Made by a program: the position numbers and the translations under genes. This document shows positions 36,045 through 44,763 of a stretch of DNA of 64,000 nt, piece by piece. Every line of letters starts with the position of its first letter. The first letter of the stretch is position 1. The stretch is from Lachnospiraceae bacterium (GTDB lineage: Bacteria > Bacillota > Clostridia > Lachnospirales > Lachnospiraceae): NCBI GenBank assembly GCA_017624235.1, contig JAGANL010000051.1:62001-126000 (forward strand). The letters run 5' to 3'. The notes below the pieces were generated by a model, which saw nothing but the letters and a program-made list of their open reading frames with translations, made no database searches and was not told the DNA's origin.

Positions 36045-36878
36045 CTATTTTAAAAACCTGATACCATGACTCACCAATTCCGTATAGATCGTCCCGTTGC
36101 CAACCAATCGCTCTGCCAACCGCAGAGAACGGTCATTGACACAGGCAATCTCTAAAGCCTGTAAGGAAAACGGTTCTGCCAAGGCCCTTTCCGCCGCCTT
36201 TTGTAAAAACGGCACTCCCCAAATCAGACTGCTCTTTGCCAGATAAAACAGGCTGAGCTGCCATGTCCTTGGTTGTGCACAACGATGCAACAGAAGCACC
36301 CCACTGATTTTTTCTTCATCCATCAGCACCATACTAAGCTGTTGATCCGCACCTTCAAAGTCCGCTCTGCTGACCAGATAGATTCCACTCTGCTCACATA
36401 CCCGTTTCAGTTCTCTGAACCGAAAATCAGGAATCCGGTTTAATGACTGTACATTCATCTGATAGGAGTTCTTTGAAACCAGCTCATTCAGTAATGCAGA
36501 TTCCCTTATCTGCTGCCTTGTCAGCCGAATACAGGGCAGCTTTTCGACCCGCAACTCAAAACTCCTTTTGGATAACATATAGTCTAAAATACTGCACCAC
36601 TCTTCCTCCAGCGGGTAGTGCACCTCCACAATGCTGCCTGCCGCTTTTTTGCAGATATAGTCTAAAAGTGCACTACCGACTCCCTGTCTGCGCTTTTCCT
36701 TCACTACCCACAGCCAGGAGAGACTGTAATGCTCATCTGCCTGTTCACAGGCTGCCACTCCGCAAATTTCTCCATCCTTGATACATCCAAATATCTGCCT
36801 GCACTGTCTGATGATGTAATCCGGCAGCAAAGGCTGAAAAAATCGAATGTTTTCTGCTGTAACGTTTCCTATTCTCAT
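36045..36878 (-). CDS. GNAT N-acetyltransferase, possibly a double-GNAT
   Basis: Transfers an acetyl group from acetyl-CoA to an unknown acceptor. In the first about 130 residues the acetyl-CoA loop is clear (WLWVVKEKRRQGVGSALLDYICKKA, about 54-78). At 277 residues it is about twice a single GNAT domain, and the second half (about 140-277, with DEEKISGVLLLHRC and VNDRSLRLAERLV) resembles a second, degenerate GNAT half, as in Eis or MshD-like proteins. GGAG lies 7 bp before the ATG. It sits immediately upstream of the giant gene and may modify it; that is inference. Confidence 0.85.
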   Translation of the reverse strand: MRIGNVTAENIRFFQPLLPDYIIRQCRQIFGCIKDGEICGVAACEQADEHYSLSWLWVVKEKRRQGVGSALLDYICKKAAGSIVEVHYPLEEEWCSILDYMLSKRSFELRVEKLPCIRLTRQQIRESALLNELVSKNSYQMNVQSLNRIPDFRFRELKRVCEQSGIYLVSRADFEGADQQLSMVLMDEEKISGVLLLHRCAQPRTWQLSLFYLAKSSLIWGVPFLQKAAERALAEPFSLQALEIACVNDRSLRLAERLVGNGTIYTELVSHGIRFLK

Positions 36879-36962
36879 TGCTTATCTCCTATATGGTATC
36901 TGACTTTTTCCAATAATAATCATTATATACCCTAAAAGGACACAAAAGAGCCACAAATTCAT

Positions 36963-36991
36963 AAAAAAAGCCGCAGAATTTTATTTCTGCG
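36963..36991 (-). terminator. Terminator of the amino acid ABC operon
   Basis: On the minus strand CGCAGAA pairs with TTCTGCG (7 bp, 6-nt loop), then GCTTTTTTT. It lies 15 bp after the ATPase stop. Confidence 0.88.
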
Positions 36992-37005
36992 ACAATTTTT
37001 TCATC

Positions 37006-37779
37006 TTATAACACCTTATTCAAAAAGTCAATCGTTCTGGGCTGCTTCGGATTTAGCAGTACCTCCTGCGGAGTACCCTCTTCCACGATATAGCCCTCAT
37101 CCATAAAGATGACACGGCTTGCCACTTCCCTGGCAAAGCCCATCTCATGGGTTACCACCACCATGGTCATGCCATCTGCGGCGAGCTGCTTCATAACCTC
37201 CAAAACCTCTCCTACCATTTCCGGGTCCAGAGCCGAAGTCGGCTCATCAAAAAGCATGATATCCGGATTCATGGCAAGCGCCCTCGCAATGGCTACACGC
37301 TGCTTCTGTCCGCCGGACAGCTTGCTGGGATAGACATCCGCCTTTTCTGCCAGACCGACACGTTCCAGAAGCTTCAATCCGGTTTCCTTCGCCTCTTCCT
37401 CTGTCATCTTTTTCAACTCTACCGGAGCTAACATGATATTCTCCATAACGGTCAGATTCGGAAACAGGTTGAAATGCTGGAACACCATTCCGATGTTCTC
37501 CCTCACCTTATTGATATTGATCGATTTATCCGTAATATCATATCCGTCCACCGTAACGGAGCCGTCCGTAATTTCTTCCAGACGGTTCAGGCATCTTAAA
37601 AAGGTACTTTTACCGGAGCCGGAAGGCCCAATCAGACACACGACCTCTCCCTCCTTGATTTCTACATCCATTCCCTTTAAGACATCCAGATGTCCAAAGC
37701 TCTTCTTCAACCCCTTGACGCTGATCTTGCTTCCATCCGCATTCAGGTGTTTTCCCTTTGCCAGCTCTTTATTTTCCAT
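37006..37779 (-). CDS. Polar amino acid ABC transporter ATP-binding protein (GlnQ-like)
   Basis: Energises amino acid uptake. The 257 residues show Walker [14 protein letters not shown]-loop [17 protein letters not shown], signature [15 protein letters not shown], Walker [17 protein letters not shown] and the H-loop VTHEM, typical of the PAAT/GlnQ class. It overlaps the permease gene by 11 bp and is the last gene of the operon SBP - permease - ATPase. Confidence 0.95.
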   Translation of the reverse strand: MENKELAKGKHLNADGSKISVKGLKKSFGHLDVLKGMDVEIKEGEVVCLIGPSGSGKSTFLRCLNRLEEITDGSVTVDGYDITDKSININKVRENIGMVFQHFNLFPNLTVMENIMLAPVELKKMTEEEAKETGLKLLERVGLAEKADVYPSKLSGGQKQRVAIARALAMNPDIMLFDEPTSALDPEMVGEVLEVMKQLAADGMTMVVVTHEMGFAREVASRVIFMDEGYIVEEGTPQEVLLNPKQPRTIDFLNKVL

Positions 37780-38425
37780 AGGACAGTCTCCTTTCCAGTT
37801 TTCTTGCTATCTTGGAAAGTATCGTAATCACAATCAGATACATGATACCGATAATCACCCACATTTTAAAGGATTCAAAATTTCTTGCAATGACAATCTG
37901 TCCGGCCTTTACCAGTTCCGGGAATCCGATAACGGACAGAATAGACGTATCCTTCAGGGTAATAATGAACTGGTTGATAATCGACGGTATCATCGTGCGG
38001 ATAGCCTGCGGCAGAATAACCTTGCGCATAGCTGTTCCATAAGGAAGGCCCAGACTTCTGGCTGCTTCCATCTGCCCTTTATCCACTGCCTGGATTCCGG
38101 CACGAACGATTTCTGCCATATAGGCACCCGCATTCAGACTCAGCGCAATGATACCAGCTACCAGTGCACTCAGCCGGACACCCGTTGCAAGCGGGATACC
38201 AAAATATACGAAAAAGGCAAGTACGATGAGCGGCACCCCACGGATGCAGTCGATATAAAGATTGGCAATGACATGCAGCGCCTTCTTCTTTGATACATTG
38301 AGCAGACCGAATAACAGTCCGATGATGGATGCAAAAATAAGCGACAGGAATGTCAGTTCCAGTGTCTTGCCCATTGCTTCCAAAAGATATACTCCGTTTT
38401 CACGGATCAGTTCCATAAATGACAT
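37769..38425 (-). CDS. Polar amino acid ABC transporter permease
   Basis: Membrane subunit of the same importer, 218 residues with about five transmembrane helices. The EAA-type loop ([30 protein letters not shown]) marks the HisM/GlnP family. AAGGAAG precedes the ATG. Confidence 0.95.
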   Translation of the reverse strand: MSFMELIRENGVYLLEAMGKTLELTFLSLIFASIIGLLFGLLNVSKKKALHVIANLYIDCIRGVPLIVLAFFVYFGIPLATGVRLSALVAGIIALSLNAGAYMAEIVRAGIQAVDKGQMEAARSLGLPYGTAMRKVILPQAIRTMIPSIINQFIITLKDTSILSVIGFPELVKAGQIVIARNFESFKMWVIIGIMYLIVITILSKIARKLERRLSYGK

Positions 38426-38456
38426 ATTGCTTTCTTCCTTCCTTCTATTTTTAAGG

Positions 38457-38483
38457 GATGCTGCAAGTCAAACTTGTAGCATC
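38457..38483 (-). ncRNA. Intercistronic hairpin between the binding-protein and permease genes
   Basis: GATGCT-A-CAAGT pairs with ACTTG-C-AGCATC (11 pairs, one mismatch), loop TTG, with no T-tract. Such hairpins after the binding-protein gene commonly protect its mRNA and raise its expression over the permease. Confidence 0.6.
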
Positions 38484-38499
38484 AATTTAAGAACAGAAT

Positions 38500-39327
38500 T
38501 TATTTGGTGTATTTTGCTATGATCTCGTCATATTTTCCGTTTTCCTTAAGGTTCTTTAAGCCTGCCTGGAACATGGAAAGCAGTTCTGCATTCTTGCCCT
38601 TTCCTACTGCAAAGCCGTAGGAGCTGCCTGCTGCATTCACACCATCCGGGATCTGAAGCTTTGCACCCTGCTGGATATTATAAGCCATAACCGGATAATC
38701 CTCGAAGCATGCTACAGTATTGCCGGCTAAAACATCCTGATACATGGTCGGAGAGTCCGAAAACTCCACGATTTCAAAACCGTACTGCTCCTGAACGGAT
38801 TTTGCATAATCAGCACCGTTTGTACCGGTCTTTACAGCTACCTTCTTGCCTGCAAGGTCATCATAGGAAGCAATGTCAGAGCCCTGTGCCACTGCAAAGG
38901 TAACGTCTGCATCATAGTATGGATCTGAGAAATCAAATTTCGCTTTACGCTCTTCGGTAATGGACATACCTGCAATGACACCATCTGCCTGTCCTGCCTC
39001 TACTGCCAGAAGGGCTGCATCAAAGCCAAGGGACTGTAATTCAATCTCAAAGCCCTGATCCTCTGCAATTGCATTGATCAGATCTACATCGATGCCTACA
39101 AAATTTCCCTCTGCATCTGTGAACTCAAACGGAGCAAATACGGTATCTGTTGCGATAATATATTTGCCGCCTGCTGCCGTATCGGCTGCTTCTGCTGCTT
39201 CTGTAGAATTCTCTGCTGCGGTCTCTGCCGGAGCTGCACCTTCTGTCTGTGCCCCGCTGTTTCCACAGCCAGCCACAGTGACTGCCATCATCGCAGCCAG
39301 TACAAGAGATAATACCTTTTTCTTCAT
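38500..39327 (-). CDS. Amino acid ABC transporter substrate-binding lipoprotein
   Basis: Captures an amino acid outside the membrane for the adjacent importer. The 275 residues have a signal peptide with lipobox VAGC (Cys about 21), an Ala/Glu/Thr-rich linker and then a type II periplasmic-binding fold of the bacterial extracellular SBP family 3: YIIATDTVFAPFEFTDAEGNFVGIDVDL and the FDFSDPYYDADVTFAV signature. GAGGAGG precedes the ATG. The likely ligand is a polar amino acid; which one cannot be read. Confidence 0.95.
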   Translation of the reverse strand: MKKKVLSLVLAAMMAVTVAGCGNSGAQTEGAAPAETAAENSTEAAEAADTAAGGKYIIATDTVFAPFEFTDAEGNFVGIDVDLINAIAEDQGFEIELQSLGFDAALLAVEAGQADGVIAGMSITEERKAKFDFSDPYYDADVTFAVAQGSDIASYDDLAGKKVAVKTGTNGADYAKSVQEQYGFEIVEFSDSPTMYQDVLAGNTVACFEDYPVMAYNIQQGAKLQIPDGVNAAGSSYGFAVGKGKNAELLSMFQAGLKNLKENGKYDEIIAKYTK

Positions 39328-39392
39328 AATATTAGTTCCTCCTCTTATTTCTATCTATAAATACCGTCTGCCTCTGCACCCGGTAACGGGTA

Positions 39393-40631
39393 TTAAAGCA
39401 ACGGATATTTATCCGTCAGCTTCTGAACGATTGCACGTGCCTCCGGAACCTTCTCCTCACCGCCCTTGATTACCAGAGCGATTGCTTCTGCAATCTGATC
39501 CATGTCTTCTGTATTCATACCACGGCTTGTCACTGCAGGAGTGCCCAGACGTATGCCGCTTGTCACAAACGGAGACTGCGGATCGTTCGGAATCGTATTC
39601 TTGTTACAGGTAATATGAGCTGCATCCAACAGCTTTTCTACTGCCTTTCCGGTCAGTCCGTAATTGGTCAGATCCACTAACATCAGATGATTGTCCGTGC
39701 CGCCGGATACGATCTTAATATCTCTGGAAAGCAGTCCCTTGCAGAGTGCCTGTGCATTGTCTATGATACCCTGCTGATAGGTCTTAAAGTCATCCGACAA
39801 CGCTTCCTTGAAGCAGACAGCCTTGGCTGCAATCACGTGCATTAACGGGCCTCCCTGAATGCCCGGGAAGATGGCCTTGTTGAAATTGAACTTCTCAGCC
39901 GCTTCCTTATTACACAGAATCATACCGCCTCTCGGTCCGCGCAGCGTCTTATGTGTCGTCGTGGTCACAACATCTGCATACGGAATCGGACTTGGATGAA
40001 GTCCTGCTGCCACAAGACCTGCAATATGAGCCATATCCACCATCAGGACAGCTCCTACCTCATCCGCTACCTCGCGGAATTTCTTAAAATCGATGGTTCT
40101 CGCATAAGCGGATGCACCCGCAATAATCATCTTTGGCTTTGCTTCCTTAGCGATTTCCATCAGTTTATCATAATCAATAAAGCCTTCATCATTGACGCCG
40201 TAAGGAACAATGTGAAAATATTTACCGGACATATTGACCGGACTTCCGTGTGTCAGATGTCCGCCATGATCCAGATTCATTCCCATAATCGTGTCTCCCG
40301 GCTTACATACGGCAAACTGCACTGCCATGTTAGCCTGCGCACCGGAATGCGGCTGGACATTGACATAGTCACAGCCAAACAGCTCCTTGGCTCTTTCAAT
40401 AGCGAGGTTTTCTACTACATCCACACAGTCACATCCGCCGTAATATCTCTTTCCCGGATATCCTTCTGCATATTTGTTGGTCAGCACACTTCCCATTGCT
40501 GCCATAACGGCCTTGCTCACCCAGTTCTCGGATGCAATCAGCTCAATATGACTGTTCTGACGGTTCTGCTCATCCACAATAGCCTGTGCAATTTCGGGGT
40601 CTACATTCTTTACTTCGTCTAATGAATACAT
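39393..40631 (-). CDS. glyA: Serine hydroxymethyltransferase
   Basis: PLP enzyme interconverting serine and glycine and charging tetrahydrofolate, so it feeds ThyA and purine synthesis. The 412 residues have [31 protein letters not shown], the PLP-lysine motif [16 protein letters not shown] (about 225) and the C-terminal [20 protein letters not shown] lies before the ATG. Giant hairpin copy B sits 115 bp upstream of the start. I found no glycine riboswitch in the leader. Confidence 0.98.
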   Translation of the reverse strand: MYSLDEVKNVDPEIAQAIVDEQNRQNSHIELIASENWVSKAVMAAMGSVLTNKYAEGYPGKRYYGGCDCVDVVENLAIERAKELFGCDYVNVQPHSGAQANMAVQFAVCKPGDTIMGMNLDHGGHLTHGSPVNMSGKYFHIVPYGVNDEGFIDYDKLMEIAKEAKPKMIIAGASAYARTIDFKKFREVADEVGAVLMVDMAHIAGLVAAGLHPSPIPYADVVTTTTHKTLRGPRGGMILCNKEAAEKFNFNKAIFPGIQGGPLMHVIAAKAVCFKEALSDDFKTYQQGIIDNAQALCKGLLSRDIKIVSGGTDNHLMLVDLTNYGLTGKAVEKLLDAAHITCNKNTIPNDPQSPFVTSGIRLGTPAVTSRGMNTEDMDQIAEAIALVIKGGEEKVPEARAIVQKLTDKYPLL

Positions 40632-40745
40632 ACTCTACGTCCTCCTCGTTATTTTGCTGTGTGTAACAGCATTGGATTGATTATAACATACTTTTCCGAT
40701 ATTGCAAACATAAAAGAATACTTGTATACAATAATCCGACAATCC

Positions 40746-41038
40746 AGAGTTCCTACGGCACCATCCGCCAGCCGCATCCGGTTCTGCCTGACCGCCGGAA
40801 TCCAAACACATACAAACAAACTGTGTGTTTTATTGATAGAGCATGCAAAACCCAGGGAGAAATCGGCACGGATGCCGATTTCAGGATTCCACGTGCATGG
40901 AAGCACATGGAATCCGGCCCGGTCGTTTCCATAAAATAAGGCAGCTCTATTTAGAAAACCCCAGTTTGTTTGTCGTGTTTGGATTCCGGCGGTCAGGCAG
41001 AACCGGGTGCGGCTGGCGGATGGTGCCGTAGGAACTCT
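40746..41038 (+). repeat. Giant hairpin element, copy B
   Basis: A 293-bp element in the divergent region between glyA and the PAP2 gene. Arms 40746-40809 and 40975-41038 (64 bp each) are reverse complements with a single difference. The core is 40810-40974 (165 bp). Compared with A and C, the stem TGGAGC/GCTCCA has become TAGAGC/GCTCTA (40837-40842 with 40944-40949), and the inner GCGC/GCGC has become GTGC/GCAC, both with pairing kept. The 10-bp hairpin GAAATCGGCA-CGGA-TGCCGATTTC is at 40859-40882. Confidence 0.87.
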
Positions 41039-41068
41039 TAAAATTTTTTAAAGATGCGTGAAACCTTA

Positions 41069-41097
41069 TTGACAAAATTTTAGCACGGCATTATTGT
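41069..41097 (+). promoter_or_regulatory. Sigma-A promoter of the PAP2 gene
   Basis: A perfect TTGACA (41069-41074) and TATTGT (41092-41097) are spaced by 17 bp, about 50 bp before the start and 31 bp beyond hairpin copy B. Confidence 0.75.
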
Positions 41098-41150
41098 ACT
41101 TGTTGATACAAAGATTCAGGTGATGTATTTTATTGAAGGGAGTCGTTTTC

Positions 41151-41861
41151 ATGTCCAAGAAATGTATTATGAAATCCATCGGACAAATATTTTTGAAATA
41201 CCGCCATGCTGTTCCACTCATCCTGTATGCCATCCTCTATCTGAGCTGGTTTGCACATTTGGAAAAGAATGTCACACACAGGTTTCATGTAATCCACATG
41301 GCAATTGATAATTATATACCATTCTGTGAGATATTTATCATTCCGTATCTTTTGTGGTTTGCCTATGTTTCTGCGGCGGTGCTGTATTGCTTTTTTCGGG
41401 ATAAGGACAGCTATTTCAAAACCTGTGCCTTCCTGTTTACCGGAATGACCATTTTCCTGATCGTTTCGACGATTTATCCGAACGGACATTATTTAAGACC
41501 GGCCGTAATGCCCCGTGACAATATTTTTACGCAGCTGGTTGCCTTTTTATACAGAACCGATACTCCTACGAACCTTTTTCCAAGCATCCATGTATACAAT
41601 TCCATTGGAGCACACCTTGCGATTCTGCATTGTGAACGGCTTTCTGAAAGGAAAGGAATACGAATCGGTTCGGGAATCCTCTGTGTTTCCATTATCTTGT
41701 CTACGATGTTTTTAAAACAGCACTCCTTTTTTGATGTGCTGACTGCCTTTGGACTGGCAGCCATCATGTATCTGTTAGTATATAGAAGAGATCTTATCCT
41801 CTCTGCCAGACGCCAGTTCCAGTCCGACCACAAAGAACGCCAGCCACGCACTACTGCGTAG
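41151..41861 (+). CDS. PAP2-family membrane phosphatase / inositolphosphotransferase-like protein
   Basis: A 236-residue protein with about five to six transmembrane helices. NLFPSIHVYNSIGAH (about 142-156) and KQHSFFDVLTAFG (about 188-200) correspond to the second and third PAP2 phosphatase motifs; the first is weak (RPAVMPRDN). It probably acts on a lipid phosphate at the membrane. The start is the ATG at 41151 with AGGGAG 8 bp upstream; a TTG-started frame at 41133 is less likely. Confidence 0.85.
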   Translation: MSKKCIMKSIGQIFLKYRHAVPLILYAILYLSWFAHLEKNVTHRFHVIHMAIDNYIPFCEIFIIPYLLWFAYVSAAVLYCFFRDKDSYFKTCAFLFTGMTIFLIVSTIYPNGHYLRPAVMPRDNIFTQLVAFLYRTDTPTNLFPSIHVYNSIGAHLAILHCERLSERKGIRIGSGILCVSIILSTMFLKQHSFFDVLTAFGLAAIMYLLVYRRDLILSARRQFQSDHKERQPRTTA

Positions 41862-41866
41862 CCCGC

Positions 41867-41953
41867 ACCACATACAAACGACCGCCCTTCCCGGAGCTGT
41901 CCCGGATTTTGAATCCGGGACAGCTCCGGGAAGGGCGGTCGCTTGTATGTGGT
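41867..41953. repeat. Long hairpin without core (copy D) between convergent genes
   Basis: An almost perfect palindrome: 30 bp at 41879-41908 pair with 41912-41941 (loop TTG). After one mismatch, 11 more bp (41867-41877) pair with 41943-41953. It lies 6 bp after the PAP2 stop and 12 bp before the convergent glycosyltransferase stop, so it can end both transcripts, although T-tracts are lacking. Words such as GGGACAG and GGGCGG recur in the arms of copy A, so it may be a relative of the giant hairpins without a core. Confidence 0.85.
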
Positions 41954-41964
41954 TCTCATTTACC

Positions 41965-42987
41965 TTAGTTGAATTTGAAAATCTTCTGGCACAGCTTATA
42001 GCCATCGATGGATATTTTCCTTCCACCCCTGCCCGGCAGGTTTGTTGCAGCTCCCAGAATACCGAAACGCAGTCTGCCAAAAAGTGTCTTATCCTTCTTC
42101 TTAATATAATCCCACAGTTCTTTTTTCTTCTCCAGATTTTCCTCTGTGTCGGAACGAATCAGCATAATGGAAGAAATCGTCGTGATAATATCAAGATAGT
42201 TCATCATATAGCTGCGCAGCTTTCTTGGGAACTGCCTGTTGGCCGCACCGGTAAAATAATCGACCATCAGCTTGTTGACACGAATCTGCTGGTCAATTCT
42301 GGAAATCATTACACGCTCATTGACAGACTGGTCTGAACGGCCTATGTAATAGCGATAAAAATTCACATCCAGATAATACATATTTTTCACATACGGAAGC
42401 GGCTCAAACACGAAGATATTATCCACATAGAAGGTGTGCTCCGGCAGCTTCAGCCCACACTCTCTCAAAAGCTTCGTTCTGAAAATCACAGAATGCATCA
42501 GTATGTACTGTCCCACATGGAAATGCTTTACATCATTCCAGCCAAACACCTCTTCCTTCGGCAGAGCATGGCGGTAGGACATGACCTTCTTGCGCTTTTC
42601 CCCTTCCTTCTCATAGACAAAATTGCTGATGAACATATCGATGACCTTTCCGCCTGTCAACAGCTCCTTCAGCTTGTCAAGGATAGCCAGATATGCACTC
42701 TCCTTCACCCAGTCATCACTGTCCACCACCTTAAAGAAAATTCCTTCTGCATGCTCTACACCGGCATTTACTGCCGATCCGTGTCCGCCATTCTCCTGAT
42801 CGATCACACGGACAATGCCCGGATAGGCAGCTTCATATTCCTTTCCGATTTTATGAGTGTCATCTTTGGATCCGTCATTTACAATCAGGATCTCCACATC
42901 CTCTCCTCCAGGCAGCAGAGATTCGATACACTTCCTCATATATGCCTGCGAATTATAACACGGAATTGCAACTGTCAGTAACTTCAT
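41965..42987 (-). CDS. Family 2 glycosyltransferase
   Basis: A 340-residue GT-A fold sugar transferase. The N-terminal half is standard: LLTVAIPCYNSQAYMRKCIESLL, EILIVNDGSKDDT and the metal-binding VVDSDDW (about 91-97). The C-terminal half is less conserved and has no clear membrane segment. The donor and acceptor are unknown; a cell-surface polymer is likely. It is 18 bp downstream of the sfsA-mutY fusion. Confidence 0.9.
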   Translation of the reverse strand: MKLLTVAIPCYNSQAYMRKCIESLLPGGEDVEILIVNDGSKDDTHKIGKEYEAAYPGIVRVIDQENGGHGSAVNAGVEHAEGIFFKVVDSDDWVKESAYLAILDKLKELLTGGKVIDMFISNFVYEKEGEKRKKVMSYRHALPKEEVFGWNDVKHFHVGQYILMHSVIFRTKLLRECGLKLPEHTFYVDNIFVFEPLPYVKNMYYLDVNFYRYYIGRSDQSVNERVMISRIDQQIRVNKLMVDYFTGAANRQFPRKLRSYMMNYLDIITTISSIMLIRSDTEENLEKKKELWDYIKKKDKTLFGRLRFGILGAATNLPGRGGRKISIDGYKLCQKIFKFN

Positions 42988-43005
42988 TTTATCCTCTTAC
43001 TCCTT

Positions 43006-44763
43006 TCACCCTTCTAGCCTCATCTTTTCTACAAAAGGCGCAAATGCCGATGGTATCGGTATGTCCCTTTCAATCTGGTCAATATCTGCAAACAAAAGCG
43101 CTTCCCCTGCTCCGGTCAAAGCAGCCCGTTCCAGCTCATCCACCCGGATATAGTAGCCGCTCATATGCCACTCCCTGTGGGAAAAAATATGCTTATGCTC
43201 CGGCAGCCTCTGAATACGAATGACCTTTAGCCCCATTTCCTTTAAATACCGAAGTACCGCTTCCTCTTCCTGCTTTCCTTCCAGAGAAGGAAATTCATAC
43301 ATTCCTGCCAGAAGTCCCTTAGCCGGACGTTTCTTTAAAGCAACCTTCTCCTCATCCCGCAGCATAAGAATGGTCTTTTCCTCAATCGTCCGCGGTTTCT
43401 TTGCCGCCTTCTTCGGAAAATCCGTCATCGCTCCCAGTCCATGTGCCCTGCATAGCTTTTGCAGCGGGCACTCCTCGCATTTCGGTGCGCCGTTTGGCAG
43501 ACAAACCGTAGCACCAAGCTCCATCATGGCCTGATTGAAATCACCCGGCCTGTCAGAAGGCATCGTCTGCAGCAGCCAGTCCTCTACTCTCCTTTTCACC
43601 TTTGTATCCGCGATGTCCGACGCATCTGCCAATAGCCGCATCACCACCCTGAGCACATTGCCGTCCACCGCCGGAAGCTTCCTCCCATAAGCAATAGATG
43701 CCACCGCTCCCGCCGTATAACTGCCGATTCCGGCAAGCTTTATCAGTTCTTCATAGGTATCCGGCATCTGCCCGCCGTATTCCTTTTCGATCTGCATAGC
43801 GGCTCTTTTCATGTTCCGTACCCGGTTATAATATCCCAGTCCTTCCCATAGTTTTAAAAGCAGCTCTTCCTCTGCCTCTGCCAGACTTTTAATATCCGGC
43901 AGTGCACCTGTAAAACGTTCAAAATAGGGCTTTACCGCTTCCACTCTCGTCTGCTGCAGCATAATCTCCGATACCCACACACGATAGGGTGTCGGAAGCT
44001 CTCTCCATGGCAGGATGCGGTGTCCTGCATCGTACCAGTCAAACAGCGGTTTGCCAATCCTCCCAAGCGTGACTGTCTCCGTCCATAGTCTGACCGGAAC
44101 CGGCTGATCCAGACGCATACTGTCTGCTTCCACGACACAGTCATAGGCCAGGATTTCCACCCCGGCCTCTTTTGCCTCTCTGAGCACATCGGTAAATTCC
44201 GGCTGTGCTGCCGTATTTGGTACCATACATTCTATCTGCTTCATCTGCAAAACAAACAGAATATATGCCTCATAACCGTTCCGTTTTGCCTGAATCAGTT
44301 CTTTTACATGCTTCACCGCACGCTCACTGGGCGCATCCGGGAACGCGGCAACACCGTCCTCTTCCAGAGTGACTCCCTTCACCTCCAGCAAAATTCTGCG
44401 TTCTCCGGCCTCGATATAAAAATCAAATCTGGAATTGCCGTAGGTATATTCCGGGCGTACCAGGCTGACCTCACCAAACAATCCGCTTTCTGCCACCCAT
44501 TCACCGACTGCCTGATTTGGCGCCTGAGAATCGATGTTGATTATCTGCCCGTTCTTGATCACCGACGTCAAATCATAACGGGTCTTTCTCTCCGTATTGC
44601 TGCTCTCGGTCAGGTAAACCTGCGCCCCCTCCTTCAACAGCTCACGGCAGCGGCCTGTATTTTTCATATGTACCGTCTCTGTCCTACCATTCATTTCCAC
44701 ATAGGCTGTAAACCGGTTCGGCCTTGCCAGAAAGCTTCCTTGCACTATATTTTCGTATTTCAT
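43006..44763 (-). CDS. SfsA-MutY fusion (DNA-binding/nuclease SfsA domain plus A/G-specific adenine glycosylase)
   Basis: A 585-residue two-domain protein. Residues 1-about 225 are SfsA-like (GSFLARPNRFTAYVEMNGR, HMKNTGRCRELL, SRFDFYIEAGERRILLEVKGVTLEEDG, FPDAPSERAVKHVKELI). From about 238 a MutY glycosylase follows: HRILPWRELPTPYRVWVSEIMLQQTRV, helix-hairpin-helix LAGIGSYTAGAVASIAYG, catalytic Asp in AVDGNV, an iron-sulphur cluster C-x7-C-x2-C-x5-C and a C-terminal NUDIX-like part (MYEFPSLEG). MutY removes A opposite 8-oxoG. The start is the ATG at 44763 with AGGAAAG upstream; the longer frame to 44895 has no similarity. It overlaps the 5'-nucleotidase gene by 80 bp. Confidence 0.93.
   Translation of the reverse strand: MKYENIVQGSFLARPNRFTAYVEMNGRTETVHMKNTGRCRELLKEGAQVYLTESSNTERKTRYDLTSVIKNGQIINIDSQAPNQAVGEWVAESGLFGEVSLVRPEYTYGNSRFDFYIEAGERRILLEVKGVTLEEDGVAAFPDAPSERAVKHVKELIQAKRNGYEAYILFVLQMKQIECMVPNTAAQPEFTDVLREAKEAGVEILAYDCVVEADSMRLDQPVPVRLWTETVTLGRIGKPLFDWYDAGHRILPWRELPTPYRVWVSEIMLQQTRVEAVKPYFERFTGALPDIKSLAEAEEELLLKLWEGLGYYNRVRNMKRAAMQIEKEYGGQMPDTYEELIKLAGIGSYTAGAVASIAYGRKLPAVDGNVLRVVMRLLADASDIADTKVKRRVEDWLLQTMPSDRPGDFNQAMMELGATVCLPNGAPKCEECPLQKLCRAHGLGAMTDFPKKAAKKPRTIEEKTILMLRDEEKVALKKRPAKGLLAGMYEFPSLEGKQEEEAVLRYLKEMGLKVIRIQRLPEHKHIFSHREWHMSGYYIRVDELERAALTGAGEALLFADIDQIERDIPIPSAFAPFVEKMRLEG

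Noticed and set aside
39360-40745. Glycine riboswitch near glyA
   Set aside because: The leader between 40632 and 40745 is short and AT-rich and shows none of the paired aptamer stems.
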